Source: Deltaproteobacteria bacterium
GTDB lineage: Bacteria > Desulfobacterota > Desulfarculia > Adiutricales > Adiutricaceae
NCBI GenBank assembly: GCA_031273455.1
Contig: JAISRZ010000069.1
Location: 34,579-98,578, forward strand
Length of the DNA: 64,000 nt
Direction of reading: 5' to 3'
The position numbers and the translations under genes were made by a program. Numbering within the stretch: the first letter of the stretch is position 1; each line of letters starts with the position of its first letter. The notes beneath the pieces are model-generated. The model was not told where the DNA came from, did no database searches, and saw nothing but the letters and a program-made list of their open reading frames with translations. Of the stretch, positions 1 through 10,241 are shown piece after piece.

Positions 1-1297
1 AATACTGAGCCTCCGCGTTCCCTTGCTCCGCCGCTAAACGATACCATTTACAAGCCTCAGCGTAGTTTAGCGGACAGCCAAGACCCTCGTGATAACAGAC
101 GCCCAGTTTCATTTGCGAGAGCGCGTCCCCCGCCTCCGCCGCTTGACGAAACCATTTAGCGGCTTTCTTCGGGTTTTGGGGCGCGCCTTCGCCTCTCCAA
201 TACATATTCCCCAGATTAAATTTCGCGTGGACATGCCCTTTTTCCGCCGCTTTAAGAAACCACTTAAAGGCTTCTTGAGGATCTTTTTTGACCCCTTCGC
301 CAAAGAGGAAACAGGCCCCCAACTGAAATAACGCGTCAGGGTCTCCGATCTCAGCCGCTTGACGAATCCATTTAAGTCCTTCGATTTCATTTCCCTCAAC
401 GCCCTGGCCCTGGAAAAACATGACGCCAAGGCCTAATTGGGCCTCAGAGAGCCCCGCCTCGGCCGCGAGACGGAACCATTTTAAGGCTTCCTTTTCATCT
501 TGGGCCACGCCTTCGCCCCGCGCGTACATTAAGCCGACGTTATATTGCGCTTCCGCGTACCCTTGCTCGGCCGCGAGACGAAACCATTTGAAGGCTTCCT
601 TTTCATCTGGGGCCACGACTTCGCCCCGCGAATACATTACGCCGACGTTATGTTGCGCTACCGCGTTCCCTCGCTCGGCCGCGAGACGAAACCATTTATA
701 GGCTTCCTTTTTGTTTGGCTTAAGCCATTGGCCCTCGTAATACACTTCGCCAAGTCGAACTTCAGCTTCCACTACGCCCTGTTCCGCCGCGTTCCGCAAC
801 AGTTTCAGCGCTTCCTTAACGTCCGCCTCCACCCCCTCGCCCAGAAGATATAAAACGCCTAACTCATATTCCGCGTCCGCGATTCCGCCCTCGATCGCCA
901 GACGCAACCATTTAACGGCTTCTAGAGGGTCTGCCGCCTCAATTTCGCCATAAGCGATCATCGACCCTAAGTAGTATTGAGCCAGAGGCTCTCCCTGCTC
1001 CGCCGCGAAGCGAAACCAGCGGGCGGCTTTAACCAAGTCTCGTTCTGGCCCTTTTTGATCGTACATCAGGCCTAGATTAAATTGAGCCTCCGGGTGCCCT
1101 TTTTCCGCGGCTTTCAATAAGCAATTAAAGGCCTGGTCGTCATCTTTGGGAACGCCTTCGCCTGAAGAATACTTTTCAGCCAATTGGAACAGAGCCTCGG
1201 CCTCAGCCGAAACCGGGGCTTTTTCGTCCACCCCCGCCGCCTTTAGAGGAACCGCGAACATTAAACCAATAACAACCAAGAGAAATATCAATTCCAC
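1..1297 (-). CDS. Sel1-repeat (SLR/TPR-like) secreted protein, truncated at window start
   Basis: Not in the ORF track (runs off the edge). Minus-strand frame from GTG at 1297 gives MELIFLLVVIGLMFAVPLKAAGVDEKAPVSAE... (signal peptide), and the same frame reads ...KWYRLAAEQGNAEAQY at the window edge; Sel1-type repeats in between. Confidence 0.85.
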   Translation of the reverse strand, partial: MELIFLLVVIGLMFAVPLKAAGVDEKAPVSAEAEALFQLAEKYSSGEGVPKDDDQAFNCLLKAAEKGHPEAQFNLGLMYDQKGPERDLVKAARWFRFAAEQGEPLAQYYLGSMIAYGEIEAADPLEAVKWLRLAIEGGIADAEYELGVLYLLGEGVEADVKEALKLLRNAAEQGVVEAEVRLGEVYYEGQWLKPNKKEAYKWFRLAAERGNAVAQHNVGVMYSRGEVVAPDEKEAFKWFRLAAEQGYAEAQYNVGLMYARGEGVAQDEKEALKWFRLAAEAGLSEAQLGLGVMFFQGQGVEGNEIEGLKWIRQAAEIGDPDALFQLGACFLFGEGVKKDPQEAFKWFLKAAEKGHVHAKFNLGNMYWRGEGAPQNPKKAAKWFRQAAEAGDALSQMKLGVCYHEGLGCPLNYAEACKWYRLAAEQGNAEAQY

Positions 1298-1423
1298 GAA
1301 AAGCCACCTGCAATTTGTTATCAAAGAATAATCTTTTTTTATGTTACTTTATAGTTTTAATCACTGACAATCGCGCGAATTTCGCCATAAAGGTCTTTTA
1401 AAACCCTATTTTAAACGATTACG

Positions 1424-3040
1424 CTAGTCCTTGACGCCCGCTTGTTCAGCCAAGCTCCGCCATTTGGCTCCTTCCGCCGGATCTTTAGCCACGCCCAACC
1501 CCTCTTCGTACATCACCGCCAGAGCCAGTTGGGCTTTAGGGTGGCCCTTACCCGCGGCCAAAAGAAACCATTTAAGGGCTTCCTTATAATCCACGGCTAG
1601 GCCCTCGCCATTAGCCAACATGGCCCCCAGATGGAATTGGGCGTCAGGGTCCCCTTCTTTGGCCACCAAGCGGAACCATTTAGCGGCTTCCTTATAGTCT
1701 TTAGGGCCCCCCTCGCCATTAAAACGCATGGCCCCTAAGTTGTATTGCGCGTCCACATTCCCGTCATTGGCCGCGAGCGATAACCATTTAATGGCTTCCG
1801 CGAAATCTTGGGCCACGCCATCCCCATTGGCGAGAGCGGCGCCTAAAGAACCTCTCGCTAGCGAGTCGCCGTCCTCAGCCGCCAGACGAAACCATTTAAC
1901 GGCTTCCTTATGATCGAGCGCGACCCCAAGGCCCTCGTAATACATATCGCCCAGTAACGTTTGGGCCTCAGAGAGGCCTTGGGCCGCCGCCTGGCTAATC
2001 CATTTAGCCGCCTCTTTAGGGTCTTTGGCCACGCCTTGCCCTTCAAGATAAAGTAAACCCAAATTGTATTGAGACTCTACATTCCCTTTCTCAGCCGCCT
2101 CCCGAAACAATTTCGCGGCTTCCGCTGGATCCTTTTCCAAGCCCACGCCCAAAAAGCGCATCACCCCCAAGCCAAATCGCGCCTCCGGGCGCTTCCAATC
2201 CGAGGCGAGCAAAAACCATTTAGCCGCCTCCTCATAATTAAGGTCCACCCCTACGCCGCCAAAGTACATTTCGCCTAAGCGCGTTTGGGCGTCTAGGTCG
2301 CCGTCTTCCGCCGCTAGACGAAACCAACGGACCGCTTCCTTAGGGTCCTCCGCCACGCCTTCGCCGTATAAATACATTAGGCCTAACTCATATCGCGCTG
2401 GCGTGTCCCCGCTCTCGGCCGCCAGAAGGAACCATTTAACCGCTTCTTGGGGATCCGCCGCCACCCCCTCGCCCTCGACCAGCGTCATTCCAAAATTGTA
2501 TTGCCCAGCCAGATCGCCCAGCTCCGCCGCTAAGCGATACCATTTAGCGGCTTCGGCTAAGTTTTGGCCCGGCCCCTCTTGGTCATAAATAAGGCCTATT
2601 CCCACGTGGGCTCTAGGATGACCTTGGGCCACGGCCTTTTTATACCACTTTAAGGCTTCGTCATTATTGGCCGGAACGCCTTCGCCGTTAAAGTAAGCTT
2701 CGCCCACCCGGAACTGGGCCTCCGCGTCGCCTTGATCCGCGGCTTTTTGAAACCACTCCAAAGACTTGGCGTAGTTAAGGACCACCCCCTCGCTATCGTA
2801 GTAAGCTTGGCCTAAAGCCACTTGGGCCTTAACGTGCCCTTTTTCCGCGGCTTTCCGGTACCACTCGAGGGCCTTGGCTTTATCGCCTGGGCCGCCTTCA
2901 GCTTTAGAATACTGTAAACCCAAATTGTACTGCGCCTCAACGTCTCCCGCCGCCGCGGTTTTCTCGTCCACTTCCGCGGCCCATAATGAGGTTGAGAACA
3001 TTAGGCCAATGAAAATTAAGAGGAATATTTTCTTCATCAT
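1424..3040 (-). CDS. Sel1-repeat secreted protein
   Basis: 538 aa; signal peptide MMKKIFLLIFIGLMFSTSLWA; many ~36-aa repeats of the type A..YNLG.MY..GEGV..D..EA.KW...AA..G. Confidence 0.93.
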   Translation of the reverse strand: MMKKIFLLIFIGLMFSTSLWAAEVDEKTAAAGDVEAQYNLGLQYSKAEGGPGDKAKALEWYRKAAEKGHVKAQVALGQAYYDSEGVVLNYAKSLEWFQKAADQGDAEAQFRVGEAYFNGEGVPANNDEALKWYKKAVAQGHPRAHVGIGLIYDQEGPGQNLAEAAKWYRLAAELGDLAGQYNFGMTLVEGEGVAADPQEAVKWFLLAAESGDTPARYELGLMYLYGEGVAEDPKEAVRWFRLAAEDGDLDAQTRLGEMYFGGVGVDLNYEEAAKWFLLASDWKRPEARFGLGVMRFLGVGLEKDPAEAAKLFREAAEKGNVESQYNLGLLYLEGQGVAKDPKEAAKWISQAAAQGLSEAQTLLGDMYYEGLGVALDHKEAVKWFRLAAEDGDSLARGSLGAALANGDGVAQDFAEAIKWLSLAANDGNVDAQYNLGAMRFNGEGGPKDYKEAAKWFRLVAKEGDPDAQFHLGAMLANGEGLAVDYKEALKWFLLAAGKGHPKAQLALAVMYEEGLGVAKDPAEGAKWRSLAEQAGVKD

Positions 3041-3417
3041 ATTAACACCAAACGCTATTTATGTTTATAAAACAATAATATTTTATTGTTTCTATTGAAG
3101 CCAGTTACGCCCGGCCCAAAAAGACTGGCCCGAACCATTGAGCCTTGATAATAACCTCTATTCGCTTGATCTCCCCAAGTTCCCATCGACGCGGGACGCT
3201 CCCAAACGCCAAAAACCCTTAGCTAATAAGCGGAAATTGATTTTTATAGGAATTCGATTATCTTTTAAGAGGCTTTAGGCGCCCTGTTTCATATAGTTTA
3301 GCACATTTAACCAGCTCTAAAAAGACGAGCGCGGAAGAGCCGCATACCTAAACGCCAAGCTTAAAAGGCGTCTATTTCCAGAAAATAACGAAACTAAGAG
3401 TCACTAGCGATAACTAC

Positions 3418-3446
3418 TTGACAAATATGAGGAAGAGTTGTTTAAT
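3418..3446 (+). promoter_or_regulatory. sigma70-like promoter
   Basis: TTGACA (3418-3423), 17-nt spacer, TTTAAT (3441-3446), upstream of the PDDEXK gene. Confidence 0.55.
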
Positions 3447-3499
3447 AAAAAATATTTCGTTTATCCCAGTGTTGTTATCTAGGCTCCGACTAGAACGCG

Positions 3500-4465
3500 T
3501 TGGTTAAAGATATTTTTAAGGCCGCAGACGGTCTTTGGGCCAATGATTTTATGTCAGAAAATACTCAAGAAAACATTCAAAACATTCAAGATATCATTGG
3601 CCAAGTGGATATATTTTTTGAAAATTTAAGTGAATATCGCCAAAAATTATTTTCTGACAATATCACACGATCAGAAAAATTTTTTAGTGAATCAAAAGAA
3701 TACAATCAACAATTTATACAACCTAATATAGCGAAAATAGATAGTTTTTTAAAAGAATATAGTTTTTTATTTAGCGTAACTCACCAAACCAACCAGATTC
3801 TTGAACGCGCTTTAGCTCCAAGATTTTCTGTGTTTAATTATTTTTCATCTGACGAGATGGTGATATCATACATCATCTCAGATTTATTAAACCCAAACGG
3901 CTCTCATGGTCAAGGAATATTGTTTTTAGAATTATTTATTAATATTTTAAACAATGAATTGTCTAAACTAGACAATAACAATGATAAACTCTTATCCATT
4001 AACGATTTGGACAAAACCGCGGTCGCGACTGAAGAAGCCACCTATACCCTCTCGAACAGTCAAAGGCGCGTTGATATAACCTTAAAAAACACCGACTGGG
4101 CTATAGGAATTGAGAATAAACCCTGGACCTGGGAGCAACCAGACCAGCTAAAAGATTACCGGACCCACTTGGAAAGGGCTTATCCTAATCGCCCTTGCCA
4201 CATTATCTTTTTGTCCGGTAGTTGCGCTAAAGCCACCACTGACCGCGAACGCGCGCTAACAATCCACCTGGGCTATCGCTGGTCACCAGAAATTTGTGGT
4301 TTAGACACTGAGCGAGTTCACCTAAATCACTGGTTAAAGGAGTGCCATAATACCTGTAAAGTTGAAAAAATACGTGTTTTTTTAGACGATTTTATCAATT
4401 GGATCGATAGATCTTTTCAGTATTATTCAGACAATTTAGCTCATGGTGCGGTATATGCAAGCTAG
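3500..4465 (+). CDS. PD-(D/E)XK nuclease superfamily protein (PDDEXK_4-like), N-terminal/catalytic part
   Basis: FNYFSSDEMVISYIISDLLNPNGSHGQG...RRVDITLKNTDWAIGIENKPWTWEQPDQLKDYRTHL; D-(x)n-E-x-K core present. ATG at 3551 is an alternative start. Confidence 0.7.
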   Translation: MVKDIFKAADGLWANDFMSENTQENIQNIQDIIGQVDIFFENLSEYRQKLFSDNITRSEKFFSESKEYNQQFIQPNIAKIDSFLKEYSFLFSVTHQTNQILERALAPRFSVFNYFSSDEMVISYIISDLLNPNGSHGQGILFLELFINILNNELSKLDNNNDKLLSINDLDKTAVATEEATYTLSNSQRRVDITLKNTDWAIGIENKPWTWEQPDQLKDYRTHLERAYPNRPCHIIFLSGSCAKATTDRERALTIHLGYRWSPEICGLDTERVHLNHWLKECHNTCKVEKIRVFLDDFINWIDRSFQYYSDNLAHGAVYAS

Positions 4466-5114
4466 CGATGTTATATTCGATCATTTAATTGAAGATAGCG
4501 TTGATAACGATGATAATTTAAAGATGTTTTTAGATCTTTATGATAATTATTATTCTTATTACCGCAGTTTATGTTGTGAGTTTCATGATAAAGTTCTTTT
4601 TAACAGCGCAAAAAATATAATTACAGACTATAACAATAAGAATAGTAAAAATTTAACAATTTTCAATCTTGATAATCATGGAGATCCTTATCCTCAATGG
4701 CGTCAATTTTATATTAAAGATGAAAATTCATGGCTTAAAGACATATTTATATCTTTATTAAGCGATAAATATGATTTTAAATCTATGTATTACACTATTC
4801 AACTTGGCCCTAATTTACAATTAACAGAAGAAGGTCAGTCTTTTTTAAGAGATAATTCTCCTCTTTTGTATCCAAATGTTAGCGCTAAATTCGCTAATTA
4901 TGTATTTACCAATAAGCCGCAAAGTTTTTGGGACGCGAGTATTCGTCTGGCGATAATAAAAGATGTCGCTACTTTCAGAAAAACTCAAAATGTCGATAAC
5001 TGTGATGGATGCAAAATCTATACTTCCATTATCCCTGTTATACTAGATCTTATTTATAAATTAGTGGAAGATAAAACTAAGTATATTATCGAAAACCCTG
5101 AATCAGCTTCTTAA
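4443..5114 (+). CDS. Probable C-terminal part of the PDDEXK_4-like protein or a translationally coupled partner
   Basis: 223 aa; overlaps the previous ORF by 23 nt in another frame; helical sequence similar in style to the C-terminal part of PDDEXK_4 proteins. Confidence 0.5.
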   Translation: MVRYMQASDVIFDHLIEDSVDNDDNLKMFLDLYDNYYSYYRSLCCEFHDKVLFNSAKNIITDYNNKNSKNLTIFNLDNHGDPYPQWRQFYIKDENSWLKDIFISLLSDKYDFKSMYYTIQLGPNLQLTEEGQSFLRDNSPLLYPNVSAKFANYVFTNKPQSFWDASIRLAIIKDVATFRKTQNVDNCDGCKIYTSIIPVILDLIYKLVEDKTKYIIENPESAS

Positions 5115-5224
5115 CGCCCCCTTAACCTAGCCTCTGGCCCTAAAGGCTAACTTCAGGCCCCAACTTTTCGCCAACCTCTATGGGCGCGGTCTCGCTTTAA
5201 TTATCTTTCTAATCTTTCGGCCTG

Positions 5225-5250
5225 GCCGCTCTTATGGGGCGGCTTTTTTT
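5225..5250 (+). terminator. Rho-independent terminator
   Basis: GCCGC-TCTTATGGG-GCGGC followed by TTTTTTT. Confidence 0.6.
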
Positions 5251-5918
5251 CTTTTAAAATTCGGTCACTCCCTTACCCTGGCCCTACGGTTTAACGGCAA
5301 CCATATCGTTCTGGCTATACCTTTCGGTTTGCCGCCTGGTTCTTGAGCCGCCCTAGAAGATAACTGTTGAAAGCAGACGGCGCAAGTCCGTTCAGCGGCC
5401 AATAGCCCCCAAATCCTTGATAACCACCCAAAACCCTTCCTTGTCCCTGGAAAGGCTCAGAGATGTCGGTTTTCCCGCGTTTTTACGTCTATTAACCCGA
5501 CAATCCGCCGCCACCAAAGTGTCTTCCCTTTGTTAAACGACAATCACCCAGGGCTATATCGCTTGGAGCGTCCCAAAAGCGTCCCAGAACTATACCCCCA
5601 TACAGACGAGGTTCAACGGCGCTGTTTTCCCCCTGGCCCATATTGTTCAGCGCCTGGCCACCCTAGCGGTAGTGGTGGGACGGACCCAGCCCCATTTATA
5701 AGCGAATCCCCAGGGGGTGGTTGGGGTAACGACCTAAGGCGAACCACTCAAAAAGCCTCCAACCCCTCTTTATCGCTCTATAAACTCTAAAAAATCTCTA
5801 AAAAACAGTTTAGTGTTTCAATGAACTCCAAATATATCGTAAACTTCAGCGAAAATCGCCCAGTATTTTAACGGGACCTGCCCTTAAACCTATTAAAATA
5901 GTTGTTGCGGGCGAAAAA

Positions 5919-5937
5919 ATCACCCATTACGGGTGAT
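5919..5937 (-). terminator. Hairpin with T-tract on the minus strand
   Basis: ATCACCC-ATTAC-GGGTGAT perfect stem; minus strand continues into TTTTT. Confidence 0.35.
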
Positions 5938-6276
5938 TAGAAAAAGAATTCAAACTGATATTATTTTCTCGCGAAACACCGATTTTATGGATTTTTGGTT
6001 GATTCTGGAACAAAAAAGTCAAAGCCAATCTGACCTATTTGGCTCTGGCCTTTACAAGGTGGCTCGCTGTATTGAGCCGCTGAAGTGGGCGTGTCACCCG
6101 GGTTGGTGGCTCGCGAACGTTCTGGATCATCAAGCTAGACAAAATGGAGGGGTCAAGAGGAGTAAATTTAGGCGTATCATTATATAGATAGCGTATTGTA
6201 TATCATATAGCTATGCCATAATTTATGAGTAAATGTTTTGAGATTGATAAATAAATAAGTTTAAGGCGCCCCAAAT

Positions 6277-7584
6277 ATGCATTTTAACAACGCGGCCAGG
6301 TCGCGAGCCAATGGCTATCACCGGTTTTTAGCATTATTTTTACTGGGTTTTTTAGCGATAACCGCCAGGGTAAATCAAGCCCAAGCTGAGGGTTTTTCTC
6401 TCTATGATTATGGGGCTCGAGGGTCATCCTTGGGCGGGGCGATGATGGCTCGTAAACCTGACCCCTCAGCGGTGGCCCATAACCCGGCGTTAATCACCCA
6501 ACTGCCAGGCTCAACGATTATGGCCGGATTCACGGCTATTGGTATCTCGGGCGACATTTTGTGGAGCGAGGGCGGACGGTCCGGGCGAACTAGCGTCCAT
6601 CACTCGATCTACACCATTCCGCACGCCTATTTCACTCGTCAATTGAGTCAAGACTGGTTTTTGGGTATTGGCGAGTTCAGTCGTTTTGGCTTAGGCAACG
6701 AGTACCCCAGCGATTGGCCAGGCCGGTTCAACGTTTACGAGGTCTATCTTCTAAGCGCCTCTCTGAACCCGGTTATCGCCTATAAAGCGACTGATAAGCT
6801 TTCCCTGGCCGCTGGGGTGGAACTCCTTTACGCCTCTTTATCTATGAAAAACCGGATATCTCTCGTCCCAGGAGTGGCCGAGGTGGACGCGCGCATTGAG
6901 AAAGCCGATGACCTCGGGATAGGCTTTAATCTGGCGGCCCATTACCGTTTTAATGACCAGTGGTCCATCGGCCTCCACTACCGCTCCCCGGTCAGAATTG
7001 AGGCTAAAGGGAAGATGTATTTTAGTTACCTCGGCCCGGACATTTCCCAAATAACGGATTCCTACGCGGCCAGGTTTAAAGACGGGATAGTTAAGGGAAC
7101 GGTCACCTTGCCGGAGTCGATCGCTTTAGGGGTAGCCTACAACTTGTCTGAAAAGACCTCCCTGGAGCTTGGGCTCACTTGGACTAGGTGGAGCCGTTAT
7201 CAGTCTTTAAATTTTGAGTTGCCTGGGAACCTTCCCCCGTCCATTAACCCGAAACATTGGCAAGACACTTGGCGGGTGACTTTTGGCGTGGAAAGAGTTT
7301 TAAACGACTGGCTCGATCTTCGGGTGGGCTTCAATTGGACTGAATCGCCCATGACGACCAATAACGCCGATTACACCGTGCCGACCAATGATCGTCTGAC
7401 TTACACCTTAGGCCTTGGCTTTCATAACGATAGTTTTAGCCTGGATGTGGCCTATATCCTGGTGGACTGCCGCTCGCGGAGTTTTAATTCTAGCCCACTA
7501 CCCAACGGCAATGGAACGCTTAAGTCCAAAAGCCAAAGTTATATGGCCCATGAGGGAGCTTTAAGTTTGACCTATCATTTTTAA
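6277..7584 (+). CDS. Outer membrane protein transport protein, OmpP1/FadL/TodX family
   Basis: Signal peptide, then AEGFSLYDYGARGSSLGGAMMARKPDPSAVAHNPALITQLPG, the typical FadL N-terminus; C-terminal aromatic strand ...GALSLTYHF. Confidence 0.9.
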   Translation: MHFNNAARSRANGYHRFLALFLLGFLAITARVNQAQAEGFSLYDYGARGSSLGGAMMARKPDPSAVAHNPALITQLPGSTIMAGFTAIGISGDILWSEGGRSGRTSVHHSIYTIPHAYFTRQLSQDWFLGIGEFSRFGLGNEYPSDWPGRFNVYEVYLLSASLNPVIAYKATDKLSLAAGVELLYASLSMKNRISLVPGVAEVDARIEKADDLGIGFNLAAHYRFNDQWSIGLHYRSPVRIEAKGKMYFSYLGPDISQITDSYAARFKDGIVKGTVTLPESIALGVAYNLSEKTSLELGLTWTRWSRYQSLNFELPGNLPPSINPKHWQDTWRVTFGVERVLNDWLDLRVGFNWTESPMTTNNADYTVPTNDRLTYTLGLGFHNDSFSLDVAYILVDCRSRSFNSSPLPNGNGTLKSKSQSYMAHEGALSLTYHF

Positions 7585-7627
7585 TTTAGCCTTAAATATA
7601 AAAACAACAAAATACATGAGCATTTAA

Positions 7628-10198
7628 GTGTATTTACAGTCAGAAAATAGTAATTCATATTTTGCTAGACTTATATCAATTATTATAATATGTAATATTG
7701 TAGTTATATCTATATATCTGCCAAGATTTTTTACATTTGTTGATTTAAAAATAGTTGTAACCGCAATTTTATCAATCTTATTGATTAGCTATGTTGATAT
7801 TAAAATTCTGTTATTAGCGGATAAAATCAGCCAGAAAAATGGAGACTCCCTTTATTATCGGGCTGGCAATTTAGGCGTTCTGTCTTCAATAGTTATTATT
7901 TTTTATCTACAAGCGCCTATATTTATTACTGAATTTAAATTTAACGAAATTGTAAAATTAATTGCTTTATATATTTTTAGCATAATATATATTTTTATTA
8001 TAATATTATTTTTAAAAAATAGAAAATATATTCCGCTATATATTAGTAACGCCTTAAATATTATTAATATTTTTTCATGCGTAATCCATGACAATATAAT
8101 ATTATTTTACCTTTTAAATACCGTATCAATTATTACTTGCGTTGTTTACAGAGAATATAAACAATCAGTTTTATTTTTAATAATAATAAATATTTGTATT
8201 TTAAGTTTATATTTTCTTTCAATAATAACATTTAATAATGAAATCTTTTTCGTTAAATACGGAATATTTAACTATATCGCGATTATCATTCTGACGCTGG
8301 CCAAATTCCTAGCGGACAAGAAGAATCGGGTGGAACTGGCGGAAGCCACCCTTAACGCTTTAATGAGCTCCACCCCCAACTTAATCGTTATCGTGGATGA
8401 GCTCAACCGGATAACTCATATCAGTAAACCCATGGCGGATTTAGCCCATATCGAGCGACATGAGATGAGTATTGGGCGGCCCATTATCGACTTATTCCGA
8501 GAAATGGAGATGAAGCTCATGATTAGCGACATCATCTCCTCTTCGGTCGCCTTTAACGACATCCGCCTATTGAACCTAGGGGGCGGCGCCCCTAGGCACT
8601 TTAAAATCATTTCCGAAAGGTTAAAGGGCGCGACTAAAGGCCGGTTTATCGATTTAAATAACGTTAGCCAGATAATGGAAGCCAAACTGGAGGCGGAAAA
8701 ATCCAATCAAGCCAAAAGTATTTTCTTGGCCCGGATGTCCCACGAGATCCGGACGCCCATGAATTCCATATTAGGCATGACCGATTTGATTTTAAGAACG
8801 GACTTAGCCCCTAAAGTTAGGGAAAACGCCCTCGTGGTCAAACAGGCTGGTTTAAATTTATTGTCCCTTATAAACGATATTTTGGATATCTCAAAAATAG
8901 AATCAGGGAAATTTGAAGTTATCGAAGAAAATTATGAGTTTATCCCGTTTTTAAAGGATATAATTGATGTAATAAACGTTAAAGTAGCTGAGAAACATCT
9001 TGTTTTAAATACATACATAAATAATATGATTCCCAGCGTTTTAAAAGGAAGTCCGGTTCACATAAGACAAATAACCATAAATTTACTTAGTAACGCCATA
9101 AAATACACACATAAAGGTTATATTAACCTATATATTGACTACGTTAAAATAAACAAAGATTTAATAAATTTACGAATTAATGTTACAGACACTGGAATTG
9201 GCATTTCCAAAGAAGATTTAAAAAATATATTTACGGAATTCACTCAATTCGATCAACAGGCCAATAGGGGGATAGAAGGCACGGGCTTAGGATTATCCAT
9301 TGTGAAGAATTTGACCCAAGCTTTAGGGGGCCTCATAACCGTAGATAGCGTTTATGGAGCCGGGAGTGATTTTAAAGTCACTATACCTCAAAAAATAGTT
9401 AATAACGCTCCAATAGCGATATTGACAAACGAAAATTATATTAAAGTATTAATTTACGAATTAAACACTGAAGTTACTAAATCTATCACTTATATTTTAG
9501 ATAATTTAAAAGTTGAATATACGTTTATAAATACAGCGAGCAATTTATTTAACGCAATAGAAGTTAATACTTATGATTATATATTTATTAATTACAAAGC
9601 ATATCAAATACTTGAGCATATAATTAATGATAATTACTCAGCGATGAATATTATTGTCATGACAGATATTAATAGTCAAGTGAAAAATTATGACCTAATG
9701 GTTACCTTACCATTAACGCCTGATAAAGTGGCGGATATTTTAAATAATGTCAAAACAGAGCCTATAGATGACCAGGCTATTGAATTATACAATACTTTTA
9801 CCGCGCCCGAGGCGGTGATTATGGTGGTCGATGACCTCTTTTCCAATTTAATGGTCGCCGAAGGACTCCTGGAACCTTATGAATGCGAGGTGGTTCTTTG
9901 CCAAAGCGGCTTGGAGGCCATTAAGTCGCTGGAAGAGAGAAAATTTGATCTTATCTTAATGGACCATATGATGCCCGGAATGGATGGCATAGAGGCCACC
10001 GGTCGAATCCGGGCGATGGAGGACGCGGAGTTAAGCCAAACGCCCATCATCGCTTTAACCGCCAACGCGGTTTACGGAATGCAAGAGAAATTTATTCAAG
10101 CCGGATTTAATGATTTTTTAGCTAAACCCATTGATTTATCGAAGCTAGATATTATATTAAGGAAATGGTTAAAAAAAATTAAGTTTAGTTCAAATTAA
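7628..10198 (+). CDS. Hybrid histidine kinase (multi-TM, PAS, HisKA, HATPase_c, pseudo-REC, REC)
   Basis: [24 protein letters not shown]; HATPase G1/G2 motifs ([15 protein letters not shown]); REC VDDLFSN...[13 protein letters not shown]...ALTANAV...AKPI. GTG start. Confidence 0.93.
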   Translation: MYLQSENSNSYFARLISIIIICNIVVISIYLPRFFTFVDLKIVVTAILSILLISYVDIKILLLADKISQKNGDSLYYRAGNLGVLSSIVIIFYLQAPIFITEFKFNEIVKLIALYIFSIIYIFIIILFLKNRKYIPLYISNALNIINIFSCVIHDNIILFYLLNTVSIITCVVYREYKQSVLFLIIINICILSLYFLSIITFNNEIFFVKYGIFNYIAIIILTLAKFLADKKNRVELAEATLNALMSSTPNLIVIVDELNRITHISKPMADLAHIERHEMSIGRPIIDLFREMEMKLMISDIISSSVAFNDIRLLNLGGGAPRHFKIISERLKGATKGRFIDLNNVSQIMEAKLEAEKSNQAKSIFLARMSHEIRTPMNSILGMTDLILRTDLAPKVRENALVVKQAGLNLLSLINDILDISKIESGKFEVIEENYEFIPFLKDIIDVINVKVAEKHLVLNTYINNMIPSVLKGSPVHIRQITINLLSNAIKYTHKGYINLYIDYVKINKDLINLRINVTDTGIGISKEDLKNIFTEFTQFDQQANRGIEGTGLGLSIVKNLTQALGGLITVDSVYGAGSDFKVTIPQKIVNNAPIAILTNENYIKVLIYELNTEVTKSITYILDNLKVEYTFINTASNLFNAIEVNTYDYIFINYKAYQILEHIINDNYSAMNIIVMTDINSQVKNYDLMVTLPLTPDKVADILNNVKTEPIDDQAIELYNTFTAPEAVIMVVDDLFSNLMVAEGLLEPYECEVVLCQSGLEAIKSLEERKFDLILMDHMMPGMDGIEATGRIRAMEDAELSQTPIIALTANAVYGMQEKFIQAGFNDFLAKPIDLSKLDIILRKWLKKIKFSSN

Positions 10199-10241
10199 AC
10201 TTAATTTTTATATACTATAATAATTAAATAATAAATAAAAT

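Noticed and set aside
109-2588. ORFs inside the Sel1 genes on the opposite strand or other frames (109..429 -, 420..701 +, 545..853 +, 1728..1913 +, 1858..2046 -, 2069..2278 +, 2403..2588 +)
   Set aside because: Shadow ORFs created by the repeated Sel1 coding DNA; the true frame is the minus-strand Sel1 frame.
5530-6187. ORFs 5530..5790 and 5933..6187 on +
   Set aside because: No recognisable domain, codon usage not convincing, lie in a region that looks eroded.
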